Origin: an uncultured Chitinophagaceae bacterium
Lineage (GTDB): Bacteria > Bacteroidota > Bacteroidia > Chitinophagales > Chitinophagaceae
Assembly (NCBI GenBank): GCA_937900675.1
Contig: CALCEA010000070.1
Coordinates: 1 to 10,554 of the forward strand
Direction: 5' to 3'
Length of the DNA stretch: 10,554 nucleotides
Position 1 is the first letter of the stretch; every line of letters begins with the position of its first letter. A program made the position numbers and the translations under genes. A model generated the notes under the pieces. That model was not told where the DNA came from. It did not search any database and was given only the letters and a program-made list of their open reading frames with translations. This document shows, one piece after another, positions 1-6,491 of the stretch.

Positions 1-833
1 TAGATAAAATCTATTCTAACAACCCCTCTGCAATTTAAAGTTGCATATACTTTTTTTGCTGCAGCTGTTAAGTCAGCAAACATGGTTTCCGAAACCTGCG
101 CTGGTGTAATCTCTTTACTCTTACCTTGATACTTTGCCTCAAAATCGAAAAACTCGTTTTCAGTAATAATCTCTGTGATAGGAAGAACCGTAGTAACCCC
201 TTTAGATTTAAATACACCAATGGTAAATTCTCTTCCACTGATAAATTCTTCTACCAACACTTGCGTATCTTCTTTAAAAGCTTTTTCTAATGCAGGCGCT
301 AATTCAGCAGCTGTGTTTACTTTACTAATTCCTAAACTACTTCCTCCATTATTAGGCTTTACAAAAACAGGCAAACTTAATTGTGCTAAAATATCTTCTG
401 GTTGGGTTGAAGCTTCTGCAAATAAATGAAGTGATTTTGCAACACCCACTCCTCCAAATCCTGCCACTGCAACAGTATATCTTTTATTAAATGTTAACGC
501 AGAAGTAGAAGTATCACAACTTGTATAAGGAAGACCAATTAAATCAAAATATCCTTGCATTTTACCATCCTCCCCTGGAGTTCCATGAATACACATTAAG
601 GCAACATCAAAATTAATTTTTTGACCTCCTTCTACAATACTAAAATCTGCCTTATCTACTGCTACTTCTTCACCTGCAGTATTTTCATACCACCAGCCTG
701 TTGGATGTATGTCAATTAAATAAACATCGTATTTGTTTTTATCCAAGGCGTTCATCACTGTCTTAGCACTTTTATAACTAATCTGTGCTTCAGAACTCAA
801 ACCTCCTGTAACCAATGCAACTTTCTTTTTCAT
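1..833 (-). CDS. ddl: D-alanine--D-alanine ligase, C-terminus cut by window edge
   Basis: Cytoplasmic ATP-grasp ligase that joins two D-alanines for peptidoglycan precursors. I translated the minus strand from the ATG at 831-833; it stays open to the window edge, giving 277 residues of a family usually about 300-350 long, so the missing part is the C-terminal metal-binding end. Visible landmarks: N-terminal GGLSSEAQIS with Glu15 (residues 10-19), HGTPGEDG (83-90), the ATP-grasp loop KPNNGGSSLGISKV (159-172), EEFISGREFT (195-204) and RIDF (273-276). The order and spacing match Ddl. The ferredoxin gene lies upstream on the same strand but is separated by a strong terminator, so ddl probably has its own promoter in 834-870; I see no good -33/-7 pair there. 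Nothing looks broken in the visible part. Confidence 0.95.
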   Translation of the reverse strand, partial: MKKKVALVTGGLSSEAQISYKSAKTVMNALDKNKYDVYLIDIHPTGWWYENTAGEEVAVDKADFSIVEGGQKINFDVALMCIHGTPGEDGKMQGYFDLIGLPYTSCDTSTSALTFNKRYTVAVAGFGGVGVAKSLHLFAEASTQPEDILAQLSLPVFVKPNNGGSSLGISKVNTAAELAPALEKAFKEDTQVLVEEFISGREFTIGVFKSKGVTTVLPITEIITENEFFDFEAKYQGKSKEITPAQVSETMFADLTAAAKKVYATLNCRGVVRIDFI

Positions 834-870
834 GAATCTAGAATCTAAAATTTTACAATACTTAAAAATA

Positions 871-897
871 AAAAAAGGGAATCAAATTCCCTTTTTT
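871..897 (-). terminator. Rho-independent terminator after the ferredoxin gene
   Basis: Perfect hairpin: GGGAAT (877-882) pairs with ATTCCC (886-891), with loop 883-885. A-tracts (871-876) and T-tracts (from 892) flank it and extend the stem. On the minus strand it lies just past the ferredoxin stop codon and ends in a T run. It is symmetrical, so it could work in both directions, but only the minus strand has a gene to terminate. Confidence 0.85.
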
Positions 898-907
898 TAT
901 TCGATTA

Positions 908-1255
908 TTACAAATGTAACTTTTCTTTTTTAGCTAGTAGCTGATCAATGGTTTCTTGATACAACTCATCATTCACACAACAATCTACTGGACAAACAGC
1001 AGCACACTGAGGTTCTTCATGGAAACCTTGACATTCTGTACACTTATTCGCAGTGATATAATAAGTATCTGCAGCAATAGGTGCATTTCTATGACCTGCA
1101 TCTACTGAAGAACCATCCATTAATGTAAAAGATCCTTTTACTGTGGTACCATCAGCCATTGCCCATTCTACACCACCTTCATAGATCGCATTATTAGGAC
1201 ATTCTGGTTCACAAGCTCCACAATTAATACATTCATCTGTTATTTTAAGTGCCAT
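908..1255 (-). CDS. 2[4Fe-4S] ferredoxin, Allochromatium/YfhL type
   Basis: Small soluble electron carrier of 115 residues. The first cluster motif is CxxCxxCxxxCP (Cys9, 12, 15, 19). The second is the expanded CxxC-x8-CxxxCP form (Cys72, 75, 84, 88), which marks the Allochromatium vinosum/YfhL-type ferredoxins. About 50 residues separate the two motifs, more than in the shortest clostridial ferredoxins. Two further cysteines (92, 93) follow the second motif. The start is the ATG at 1253-1255. The gene is divergent from the acyl-CoA reductase with only 55 bp between the starts. I recall this neighbourhood recurring in Bacteroidota, which would suggest a functional link such as electron supply, but that partnership is an inference. 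A terminator follows directly. Confidence 0.92.
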   Translation of the reverse strand: MALKITDECINCGACEPECPNNAIYEGGVEWAMADGTTVKGSFTLMDGSSVDAGHRNAPIAADTYYITANKCTECQGFHEEPQCAAVCPVDCCVNDELYQETIDQLLAKKEKLHL

Positions 1256-1280
1256 AAAAAAAATTTAAAAATTAGTAACG

Positions 1281-1288
1281 TACTTTTG
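1281..1288 (+). promoter_or_regulatory. -7 box for the acyl-CoA reductase gene
   Basis: TACTTTTG matches the Bacteroidota -7 consensus TAnnTTTG exactly and lies 22 bp before the ATG at 1311. No clear TTG -33 element is seen at the usual 19-21 bp spacing, so this is a half-supported promoter. The 55-bp intergenic region must also hold the divergent ferredoxin promoter. Confidence 0.55.
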
Positions 1289-1310
1289 TGGAATAAAGGT
1301 AAACAAAAAC

Positions 1311-2306
1311 ATGGAAATTCAAGCAAGGATCGCTGGTTTTGTAGCGTTAGGACAACAATTGATGAGACAAAATAACCCAGCACTAGAAGAAGTTAAACAA
1401 AGGGCTCAAACAGAGAATGCTTGGTTTTTGCCTTCTTTTATAGATGCTTCTATGAAGCAGATCTCTCAACAATTCTTGCAAGAACACGCCTTAATGGAAT
1501 GGACAAGCATGTATCCCAATATTTCAAAGACTTTTACCCAACAAAAAATAGGTATTGTGATGGCTGGCAATATACCCATGGTAGGGTTTCATGATTTACT
1601 AAGTACCCTAATGGCAGGCCATATTGCTGTAGTAAAATTATCCTCCAAAGACAAAGTCTTGATGGACTATATTATTCAATCTTTGAAAACCATTGAACCC
1701 CTATGGGAGGATCAAATTATTATTCAAGATCAATTAAAAAACTGTGACGCTTATATAGCTACTGGCAGCAACAATACCAGTCAATATTTTGAATATTATT
1801 TTGGCAAATTCCCACATATTATACGCAAGAACAAGACTAGTATTGCCATTCTAGAAGGCAATGAAACTTCAGAAACATTAAGCCTTTTAGCCGATGACAT
1901 GATGATGTATTTTGGGATGGGATGTCGAAATGTAACACAAGTTTGGGTACCCAATGGATATAATTTTGAACCTTTATTAGCGGCTTTAAAAAAATATGAT
2001 TTCATTTTAGATAACCATAAGTACAAACACAATTATGATTATCAGTTAGCCTTACTAATGATGACCCGACAATTTTACATGAATACGGGGTCAATATTAT
2101 TAAGCGAAAATCCCTCTCCTTTTGCAGCCATTTCTCAGGTGCATTATCAATATTATGAACAAGGAACTACCCCTAAATTCAATATGGAAGAAATTCAATG
2201 CATTGTGGGTAAAGCAGGTTTGGATTTTGGAAGTTTACAAGCCCCTAGATTATCCCAGTATGCAGATGGCGTGGATACTTTAGCTTTTCTATCTGGCCTA
2301 AACTAA
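1311..2306 (+). CDS. Acyl-CoA reductase, LuxC-like
   Basis: NAD(P)H-dependent reductase of the LuxC/aldehyde dehydrogenase fold, expected to reduce acyl-CoA (or an acyl-enzyme) to a fatty aldehyde in the cytoplasm. The 331 residues show the family landmarks: GIVMAGNIPMVGFHDLL (81-97), the nucleotide-binding TGSNNTSQYFEYYF (151-164), and the catalytic-cysteine segment MYFGMGCRNVTQVWVP (199-214), where Cys205 is the likely thioester nucleophile. LuxC proteins of luminous bacteria are longer (about 480 residues); this length fits the shorter Bacteroidota homologues. No LuxD/LuxE partner is nearby, so bioluminescence is not implied. The physiological substrate cannot be read from the sequence. 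A consensus -7 box precedes the ATG, and a ferredoxin gene is divergent from it. No clear terminator follows. Confidence 0.85.
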   Translation: MEIQARIAGFVALGQQLMRQNNPALEEVKQRAQTENAWFLPSFIDASMKQISQQFLQEHALMEWTSMYPNISKTFTQQKIGIVMAGNIPMVGFHDLLSTLMAGHIAVVKLSSKDKVLMDYIIQSLKTIEPLWEDQIIIQDQLKNCDAYIATGSNNTSQYFEYYFGKFPHIIRKNKTSIAILEGNETSETLSLLADDMMMYFGMGCRNVTQVWVPNGYNFEPLLAALKKYDFILDNHKYKHNYDYQLALLMMTRQFYMNTGSILLSENPSPFAAISQVHYQYYEQGTTPKFNMEEIQCIVGKAGLDFGSLQAPRLSQYADGVDTLAFLSGLN

Positions 2307-2346
2307 CACATAAACGAACATTTTCGTAAATATTTTGTTAAACAAA

Positions 2347-2387
2347 TTGTCATCTGTTGGTGACAAGGTTTCAGCTTTGTACTTTTG
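2347..2387 (+). promoter_or_regulatory. Promoter of the HtrA protease, overlapped by a palindrome
   Basis: TTG (2357-2359), a 20-bp spacer and TACTTTTG (2380-2387) form a textbook Bacteroidota promoter (TTG-N19-21-TAnnTTTG). The -33 element lies inside an inverted repeat, TTGTCA (2347-2352), N8, TGACAA (2361-2366), placed where a repressor or activator could bind. The leader from the expected start point (about 2393) to the ATG at 2442 is about 50 nt. Confidence 0.75.
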
Positions 2388-2441
2388 AAGTATCAATGGC
2401 ACAAAATTTGAAAATTTAATCACAAACCAACCATTTTAGAT

Positions 2442-3965
2442 ATGAACTTAAATGTAAAAAATGTTTTAACCATTATTGGTATCAGTGCAATGACCACTTT
2501 GGCGAGTATTTGGGGGTATAGTAAATGGATGAAATCCACTGACTCATTTTATACAGATGGAAGACTTCCAGCAAACTATGCAAGTTTCATGAATGGGACA
2601 GCCCCTTCAGCAACTGTTGATTTTACACCAGCTGCTAGCGCTGCCTCTCCTGCTGTTGTTCATATTAAAACAAAAACCAACGCAAAAAGAGTGGAGCAAG
2701 GTAGTCAGCCAAGACAAAGAAATCCATTCTTTGATTTCTTTGGAGATGATATGTTTGGAGATGCATTTGGCGGACCAAGAATGATACCAGAACAAAGAGC
2801 AAGTGGAAGTGGCGTGTTGATCACCGGCGACGGCTATATTGTAACCAATAATCATGTGGTTAAAGATGCAGATGATATCAGCGTTACTTTAACCAACAAA
2901 AAAACATACAAAGCTAAAGTGATTGGAACCGATCCAAGTAGTGATTTAGCCGTTATTAAAATTGAAGCTTCATCATTACCTTATTTGGTTTATGGCAATA
3001 GCGATGATTTAAAATTAGGTCAATGGGTATTGGCGATTGGATACCCTCTATCATTGGATGTAACGATTACTGCAGGCATTATCAGTGCTAAGAATAGAAA
3101 TATAGATATTAACTCAAGACAAAGTGATAAACCTATTGAATCATTTATTCAAACAGATGCTGCAGTCAACCAAGGAAATAGCGGTGGTGCATTAGTCAAT
3201 ACCAATGGTGAATTAATTGGTATCAATTCTGCGATTATGTCTCCTACCGGAACTTACGCTGGTTATTCTTATGCTATTCCTGTAAATATTGTGAAGAAAG
3301 TAGTGACTGATATTGTAAAATTCGGAACAGTACAAAGAGCGTATTTAGGCATTAGTTATCCTAAGGATGGTATTGCAGAAGAAGAATTGAAAAAATTAAC
3401 TGATGAGTTGAATGTAAAATACAAAGAAGGCGACGGAATCATTATTACAGATGTATTAGAGGGAGGCGCTGCAAAAGCTGCTGGTCTTAAAAAAGGTGAT
3501 ATCCTTGTTAAATTCAATGGCGTAAATATTAAATCATCAGGAGAGTTACAAGAACAAGTAGCTAAATACAAGCCTAGTGATAAAGTAAGTGTCGTAGTAA
3601 AGCGTGGAGGAAAAGATATGATCCTAGATGTAGTTTTAAAAGGTAAATTAGGCACTAGCGACATAGCTGCATCAAGTAAGTTAGGCACAAAATTGGGTGG
3701 CAAATTAGAAACACTAGATAAAGCCACTGCTGAGAAGAATGATTTAGAAGGTGGTGTAATTATTAAAGAATTAGGCGATGGTATTATTGGCAAGAGTAGA
3801 ATTGAAAAAGGATTTGTGATTACACAAGTAAATGACATACCAGTAAATACAGTAGAAGAATTCTACGAAGCCTTGAAGAAAGTAACAGGTAGTTCAGTTA
3901 AAATTTCTGGTGTATATCCTGGCTATTTTGGCAACTATGCTTTCATATTAAACTTGAATGATTAA
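2442..3965 (+). CDS. Periplasmic HtrA/DegP-type serine protease
   Basis: Envelope quality-control protease/chaperone of the Do (DegP/DegQ) family, peptidase family S1C, 507 residues. The N-terminus has a hydrophobic segment (about 8-26) acting as a signal peptide or anchor. A trypsin-like domain follows with the complete catalytic triad: His138 in VTNNHVV, Asp168 in SSDLAVIKI and Ser247 in GNSGGAL. A flexible Phe/Asp/Gly-rich LA-loop-like stretch lies at 95-112. PDZ1 spans about 299-400 (start of the core YLGISY, with KKGDILVKFNG at 350-360). PDZ2 spans about 405-505 and is less typical but contains EKGFVITQVND (455-465). Order and length match DegP-like proteins. The gene has its own strong promoter and a bidirectional terminator shared with mazG. 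The exact paralogue (DegP, DegQ or DegS-like) is not decided. Confidence 0.95.
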   Translation: MNLNVKNVLTIIGISAMTTLASIWGYSKWMKSTDSFYTDGRLPANYASFMNGTAPSATVDFTPAASAASPAVVHIKTKTNAKRVEQGSQPRQRNPFFDFFGDDMFGDAFGGPRMIPEQRASGSGVLITGDGYIVTNNHVVKDADDISVTLTNKKTYKAKVIGTDPSSDLAVIKIEASSLPYLVYGNSDDLKLGQWVLAIGYPLSLDVTITAGIISAKNRNIDINSRQSDKPIESFIQTDAAVNQGNSGGALVNTNGELIGINSAIMSPTGTYAGYSYAIPVNIVKKVVTDIVKFGTVQRAYLGISYPKDGIAEEELKKLTDELNVKYKEGDGIIITDVLEGGAAKAAGLKKGDILVKFNGVNIKSSGELQEQVAKYKPSDKVSVVVKRGGKDMILDVVLKGKLGTSDIAASSKLGTKLGGKLETLDKATAEKNDLEGGVIIKELGDGIIGKSRIEKGFVITQVNDIPVNTVEEFYEALKKVTGSSVKISGVYPGYFGNYAFILNLND

Positions 3966-3990
3966 TTAAGATAATCTTTCAATAAAAATA

Positions 3991-4018
3991 AAAGCCCTTA
4001 TATTAATGTAAGGGCTTT
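3991..4018. terminator. Bidirectional terminator between the HtrA gene and mazG
   Basis: GCCCTTA (3994-4000) pairs with TAAGGGC (4009-4015). Further pairs 4001-4002 with 4007-4008 and the flanking AAA/TTT (3991-3993 with 4016-4018) extend the stem; the loop is 4003-4006. T-runs occur in both directions. The stop codon of mazG (4003-4005) lies in the loop, so one stem arm encodes the last residues of MazG. Confidence 0.88.
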
Positions 4019-4785
4019 TTTGATTTTATCTTATTCCATAATGCATCTTTTTCTGCTAAACTTAAACTAGCTAAATCTAGTCCGTTTTCTTTAGCATAAG
4101 CTTCCATCAATTCAAATCGATATTTGAATTTCTTATTGGTTCTCTCCAATGCAGTCTCAGGATCAATATTTAAAAAGCGTGCATAATTGATTAGACTAAA
4201 CAAGACATCTCCAAATTCTGCTTCCATTTTATCCTGATTCTTTGCCTCTACTTCTACTTTTAATTCCTTCATCTCTTCCTCTACCTTATCCCATACCTGA
4301 TCGATATGCTCCCATTCAAAACCTACTTGTTTTACTTTTTGTTGTATTCTAAATGCCTTTACCATAGCAGGCAAACTATTAGGGACACCCTCTAATAAAG
4401 ATTTCTTTCCTTCTTGTAATTTTAATTGCTCCCAATTTTTCTTTACCGTTTCTTCATCCTCTGCTTTCACATCTCCGTAAATATGTGGATGTCTATGAAT
4501 TAATTTCTTTGAAATCCCTTCAATAGAGTCTTGTAAAGTAAATTGACCTTGCTCTGTACCAATTTTTGCATAAAATAAAACATGCAATAAGATATCCCCT
4601 AATTCTTCCTTGATTCCCTTCCAATCTTCTTCAATAATTGCATCCACCAATTCATACAATTCTTCGATGGTATTAGATCTTAAACTTTGAATTGTTTGTT
4701 TTTTATCCCAAGGACATTTCTCTCTTAGCGTGTCCATTATCTCCACTAAATCTAAGAAGGCTTTTGATAAATTTTCTTGAGACAT
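4003..4785 (-). CDS. mazG: Nucleoside triphosphate pyrophosphohydrolase MazG
   Basis: Cytoplasmic enzyme that hydrolyses (d)NTPs to the monophosphate and pyrophosphate, proposed to clean the nucleotide pool. It has 260 residues, close to the 263 of E. coli MazG, with the duplicated MazG architecture. The first domain carries CPWD (24-27), EELYE (41-45) and EELGD (60-64); the second carries EEEMKE (169-174) and EFGD (190-193). These acidic EExxE...ExxD sets bind Mg2+. HRHPHIYGD (97-105) and LEGVPNSLPA (131-140) are also typical. The ATG (4783-4785) follows the DUF3667 stop codon by 3 bp, so the two are probably co-transcribed. The gene ends within the bidirectional terminator. Confidence 0.95.
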   Translation of the reverse strand: MSQENLSKAFLDLVEIMDTLREKCPWDKKQTIQSLRSNTIEELYELVDAIIEEDWKGIKEELGDILLHVLFYAKIGTEQGQFTLQDSIEGISKKLIHRHPHIYGDVKAEDEETVKKNWEQLKLQEGKKSLLEGVPNSLPAMVKAFRIQQKVKQVGFEWEHIDQVWDKVEEEMKELKVEVEAKNQDKMEAEFGDVLFSLINYARFLNIDPETALERTNKKFKYRFELMEAYAKENGLDLASLSLAEKDALWNKIKSKKPLH

Positions 4786-4788
4786 ATA

Positions 4789-5751
4789 TTAAATATTGAA
4801 AAGAGAAAGTAAAATAAAGGCAGACATTAAAGCTCCCATTAAAATGATGGTTAAGATATTGAGTATAAAAAATTTCATGATGGTCTTTACTCTTGATTGA
4901 CCAAAATGATTTCTTAATGATTTATATAAATAAAAGAATAATACAAATGGAGTAATGCCTGCAACTATACCGAAGGTTTTATGAAAAAGAAACTCTGTAC
5001 TTAAATTAATTAATTTAACCGTAAATAAGAAAATGAAGAATGCGCAATAAATATGTATGCTAAAAATTAAATGATCAACGAAATAATGATTCTTATTCCT
5101 TCTATACAAGACCCAAAGGAATAATGCAAAAATGGGCAATGAGATATACAACATTCTAGAGAAATAGTGTTCAAACTGCTCAATTAATGCTTTACCAATC
5201 TTAAACTTATCGTGATTGTATTTTTGATTGATCTCAATGGATTTCTTTTCCATTGCAGATTCAAACCAATTGGCTCTTTTAGAAACAGGTAATTTTAGTT
5301 GGGCTGCATTGTATTCAGCAACTGTTTTGAATTTAACTGAATCACCTCCTAACCTAAGATCAAATCCATCACTTAATCCTGAAGCAACATCTTTTTTAGG
5401 ATTAGCATTATTCTGTAAACCCTCTGGTCTATCTGGCACATCCCCTGTGAACATGAAAAAAAAGAAAACAGCAGAGATGAATAAATACATTCTAATAGGA
5501 TGAATATAAATTGCTCTTTTACCATCCATATAAAATTGAGTCAGCTTCCCTGGCTTAAACAACAATAGTTTCAGTGTCTTCCAAAGCTTCCCATCAAAAT
5601 GCGTTAGATCTTCTAAGAAGTGTTTAAATAATTGTAAAAAGCTTTCTTTTACTTCTACATTCTCCTGACCACATTGTTGGCAGAATCTTCCCTGAACTAT
5701 TGTACCACAGTTAAGACAGTCTTTTTCTACTCTTTCTTTTAAATGAGACAT
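4789..5751 (-). CDS. DUF3667 zinc-ribbon membrane protein
   Basis: Inner-membrane protein of unknown function, 320 residues from the ATG at 5749-5751. An in-frame TTG six codons upstream (5767-5769) is possible but unlikely, because a -7-like box lies between. The N-terminus has a zinc ribbon, CxxC-x8-CxxC (Cys12, 15, 24, 27). Next comes the conserved DUF3667 block (about 46-102, LTHFDGKLWKTLKLLLFKPG through the first membrane segment). A non-hydrophobic, probably periplasmic stretch spans about 103-195, followed by four more hydrophobic segments near 200-216, 227-247, 259-277 and 292-318. The family is common in Bacteroidota and, as far as I know, has no assigned role. It leads a tight pair with mazG (3-bp gap) and sits 31 bp behind the HNH gene, so it could be the middle of a three-gene transcript. 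Confidence 0.85.
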   Translation of the reverse strand: MSHLKERVEKDCLNCGTIVQGRFCQQCGQENVEVKESFLQLFKHFLEDLTHFDGKLWKTLKLLLFKPGKLTQFYMDGKRAIYIHPIRMYLFISAVFFFFMFTGDVPDRPEGLQNNANPKKDVASGLSDGFDLRLGGDSVKFKTVAEYNAAQLKLPVSKRANWFESAMEKKSIEINQKYNHDKFKIGKALIEQFEHYFSRMLYISLPIFALFLWVLYRRNKNHYFVDHLIFSIHIYCAFFIFLFTVKLINLSTEFLFHKTFGIVAGITPFVLFFYLYKSLRNHFGQSRVKTIMKFFILNILTIILMGALMSAFILLSLFNI

Positions 5752-5755
5752 GGTG

Positions 5756-5763
5756 CTAAGATA
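5756..5763 (-). promoter_or_regulatory. Candidate -7 box before the DUF3667 gene
   Basis: On the minus strand TATCTTAG (one mismatch to TAnnTTTG) ends 4 nt before the ATG. A TTG lies 16 bp upstream, shorter than the usual 19-21. If used, transcription would start at or next to the start codon (a leaderless message). Weak evidence. Confidence 0.3.
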
Positions 5764-5782
5764 GTGCAATTAAAATTTTCAA

Positions 5783-6226
5783 CTATACCCTCTTTTGATT
5801 TTTTGATCTATAAGTATCTGTTTGAGAGTGACAATTAGGACACAATAATCTCAAATTTGAAATTTGATGATTTATTCTATTGCCATCTATATGATCTAAC
5901 TCTAAATTAAGTTGCTTGTTATTCCAATTGGAGATCCCACAAATACTACATTTATTATCCAATAACCCTTCTTTCAAAATTCTATTTTTTAATTTATATG
6001 TTTGAAAAGAAGGATGATCCCCAGCCAATATTTTTTCAAGTTGAATCTTAACTGGAGTCTTTTTATTACCTCCTTTTAACCCCTGATTAGGATAATAACA
6101 ATTATATAATAATGCTAATCTCTTTAATGTATTGAAATGAATATTTAACTCTGCTGCAGCCATTGCCATTGAGTTTGATCTTTTACAAACTTCAACAACA
6201 GTAGCTTCAGATAAGTTTCTTTTCAT
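5783..6226 (-). CDS. HNH endonuclease with N-terminal helix-turn-helix-like region
   Basis: Probable DNA endonuclease of 147 residues. The C-terminal half is a zinc-stabilised HNH domain: Cys93-x2-Cys96, LELDHIDGN (108-116) with the DH pair at 111-112, Asn124 in SNLRLLCP, then Cys129-x2-Cys132-His133. HNH catalytic candidates are His112, Asn124 and His133. The N-terminus (about 1-45) resembles a helix-turn-helix (VVEVCKRSNSMAMAAAELN). This compact layout is widespread among free-standing HNH proteins of phages and bacteria. The start is the ATG at 6224-6226, preceded by AAGGA very close to it. It lies 31 bp upstream of the DUF3667 gene and about 265 bp past the 3' end of the intron-bearing tRNA-Leu, on the same strand. 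The target is unknown; it may be a homing-type enzyme or a domesticated phage gene. Confidence 0.85.
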   Translation of the reverse strand: MKRNLSEATVVEVCKRSNSMAMAAAELNIHFNTLKRLALLYNCYYPNQGLKGGNKKTPVKIQLEKILAGDHPSFQTYKLKNRILKEGLLDNKCSICGISNWNNKQLNLELDHIDGNRINHQISNLRLLCPNCHSQTDTYRSKNQKRV

Positions 6227-6246
6227 ATCCTTAAGTTACGAAAAAG

Positions 6247-6386
6247 ACGGGACTGTCGGCTCTCTTTGTTCGCCGACTTACTCGTTTATCGGTCTTACTC
6301 AAAGCCTTTCAAATAAACGGGACTGTCGGCTCTCTTTGTTCGCCGACTTACTTGTATATCGGTCTTACTCAAAGCCTTTCAAATAA
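6247..6386. repeat. 70-bp tandem direct repeat, two copies
   Basis: Copy 1 is 6247-6316 and copy 2 is 6317-6386. By eye they differ at only two bases, in the stretch before TATCGG. Each copy contains the hairpin GTCGGC-N11-GCCGAC (6255-6277 and 6325-6347) and ends with AAAGCCTTTCAAATAA, the same bases that begin the next hairpin module. It lies between the HNH gene and tRNA-Leu and encodes no protein. Confidence 0.95.
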
Positions 6387-6466
6387 ACGCTTCGCGTTTA
6401 TTTGGCTTTTTTTATGCTCGTTTGCTTACAAGAGCGAGCTCTTGACGCACTCGCATAAAAAAAGCC
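6371..6466. repeat. Nested inverted-repeat module 3' of tRNA-Leu
   Basis: Three stacked palindromes: (a) AAATAAACGC (6381-6390) with GCGTTTATTT (6394-6403), a perfect 10-bp stem, itself flanked by AAAGCC (6371-6376) and GGCTTT (6404-6409); (b) GGCTTTTTTTATGC (6404-6417) with GCATAAAAAAAGCC (6453-6466), a perfect 14-bp stem; (c) inside it, CAAGAGC (6429-6435) with GCTCTTG (6438-6444). The right arm of (b) overlaps the tRNA-Leu terminator, so these folds are partly mutually exclusive. A homologous module lies 3' of tRNA-Cys (10285-10378). Confidence 0.88.
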
Positions 6467-6490
6467 TCTCAACTTTCGTTGAGAGGCTTT
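6461..6490 (-). terminator. Terminator of tRNA-Leu
   Basis: Perfect 13-bp stem AAAGCCTCTCAAC (6461-6473) with GTTGAGAGGCTTT (6478-6490) and a 4-nt loop (GAAA on the minus strand). It starts 1 nt after the tRNA discriminator base and is followed on the minus strand by seven T residues. Confidence 0.9.
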
Positions 6491-6491
6491 G

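Noticed and set aside
175..429. Plus-strand ORF of 84 residues
   Set aside because: Antisense to ddl, whose own frame is open from 833 to the window edge and carries the family motifs.
1311..2306. Bioluminescence (lux) locus suggested by the LuxC-like protein
   Set aside because: No luxA/B/D/E genes are present and the protein is the shorter Bacteroidota form.
2314..2327. ACGAA-CATT-TTCGT hairpin after the acyl-CoA reductase gene
   Set aside because: Short 5-bp stem without a clean T-tract; may be chance.
3356..3838. Minus-strand ORF of 160 residues
   Set aside because: Shadow of the HtrA protease PDZ region; low-complexity Ser/Pro/Phe-rich translation with no domain.
6247..6386. CRISPR array
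   Set aside because: Only two adjacent copies of a 70-bp unit, without spacers of regular size and no cas genes.
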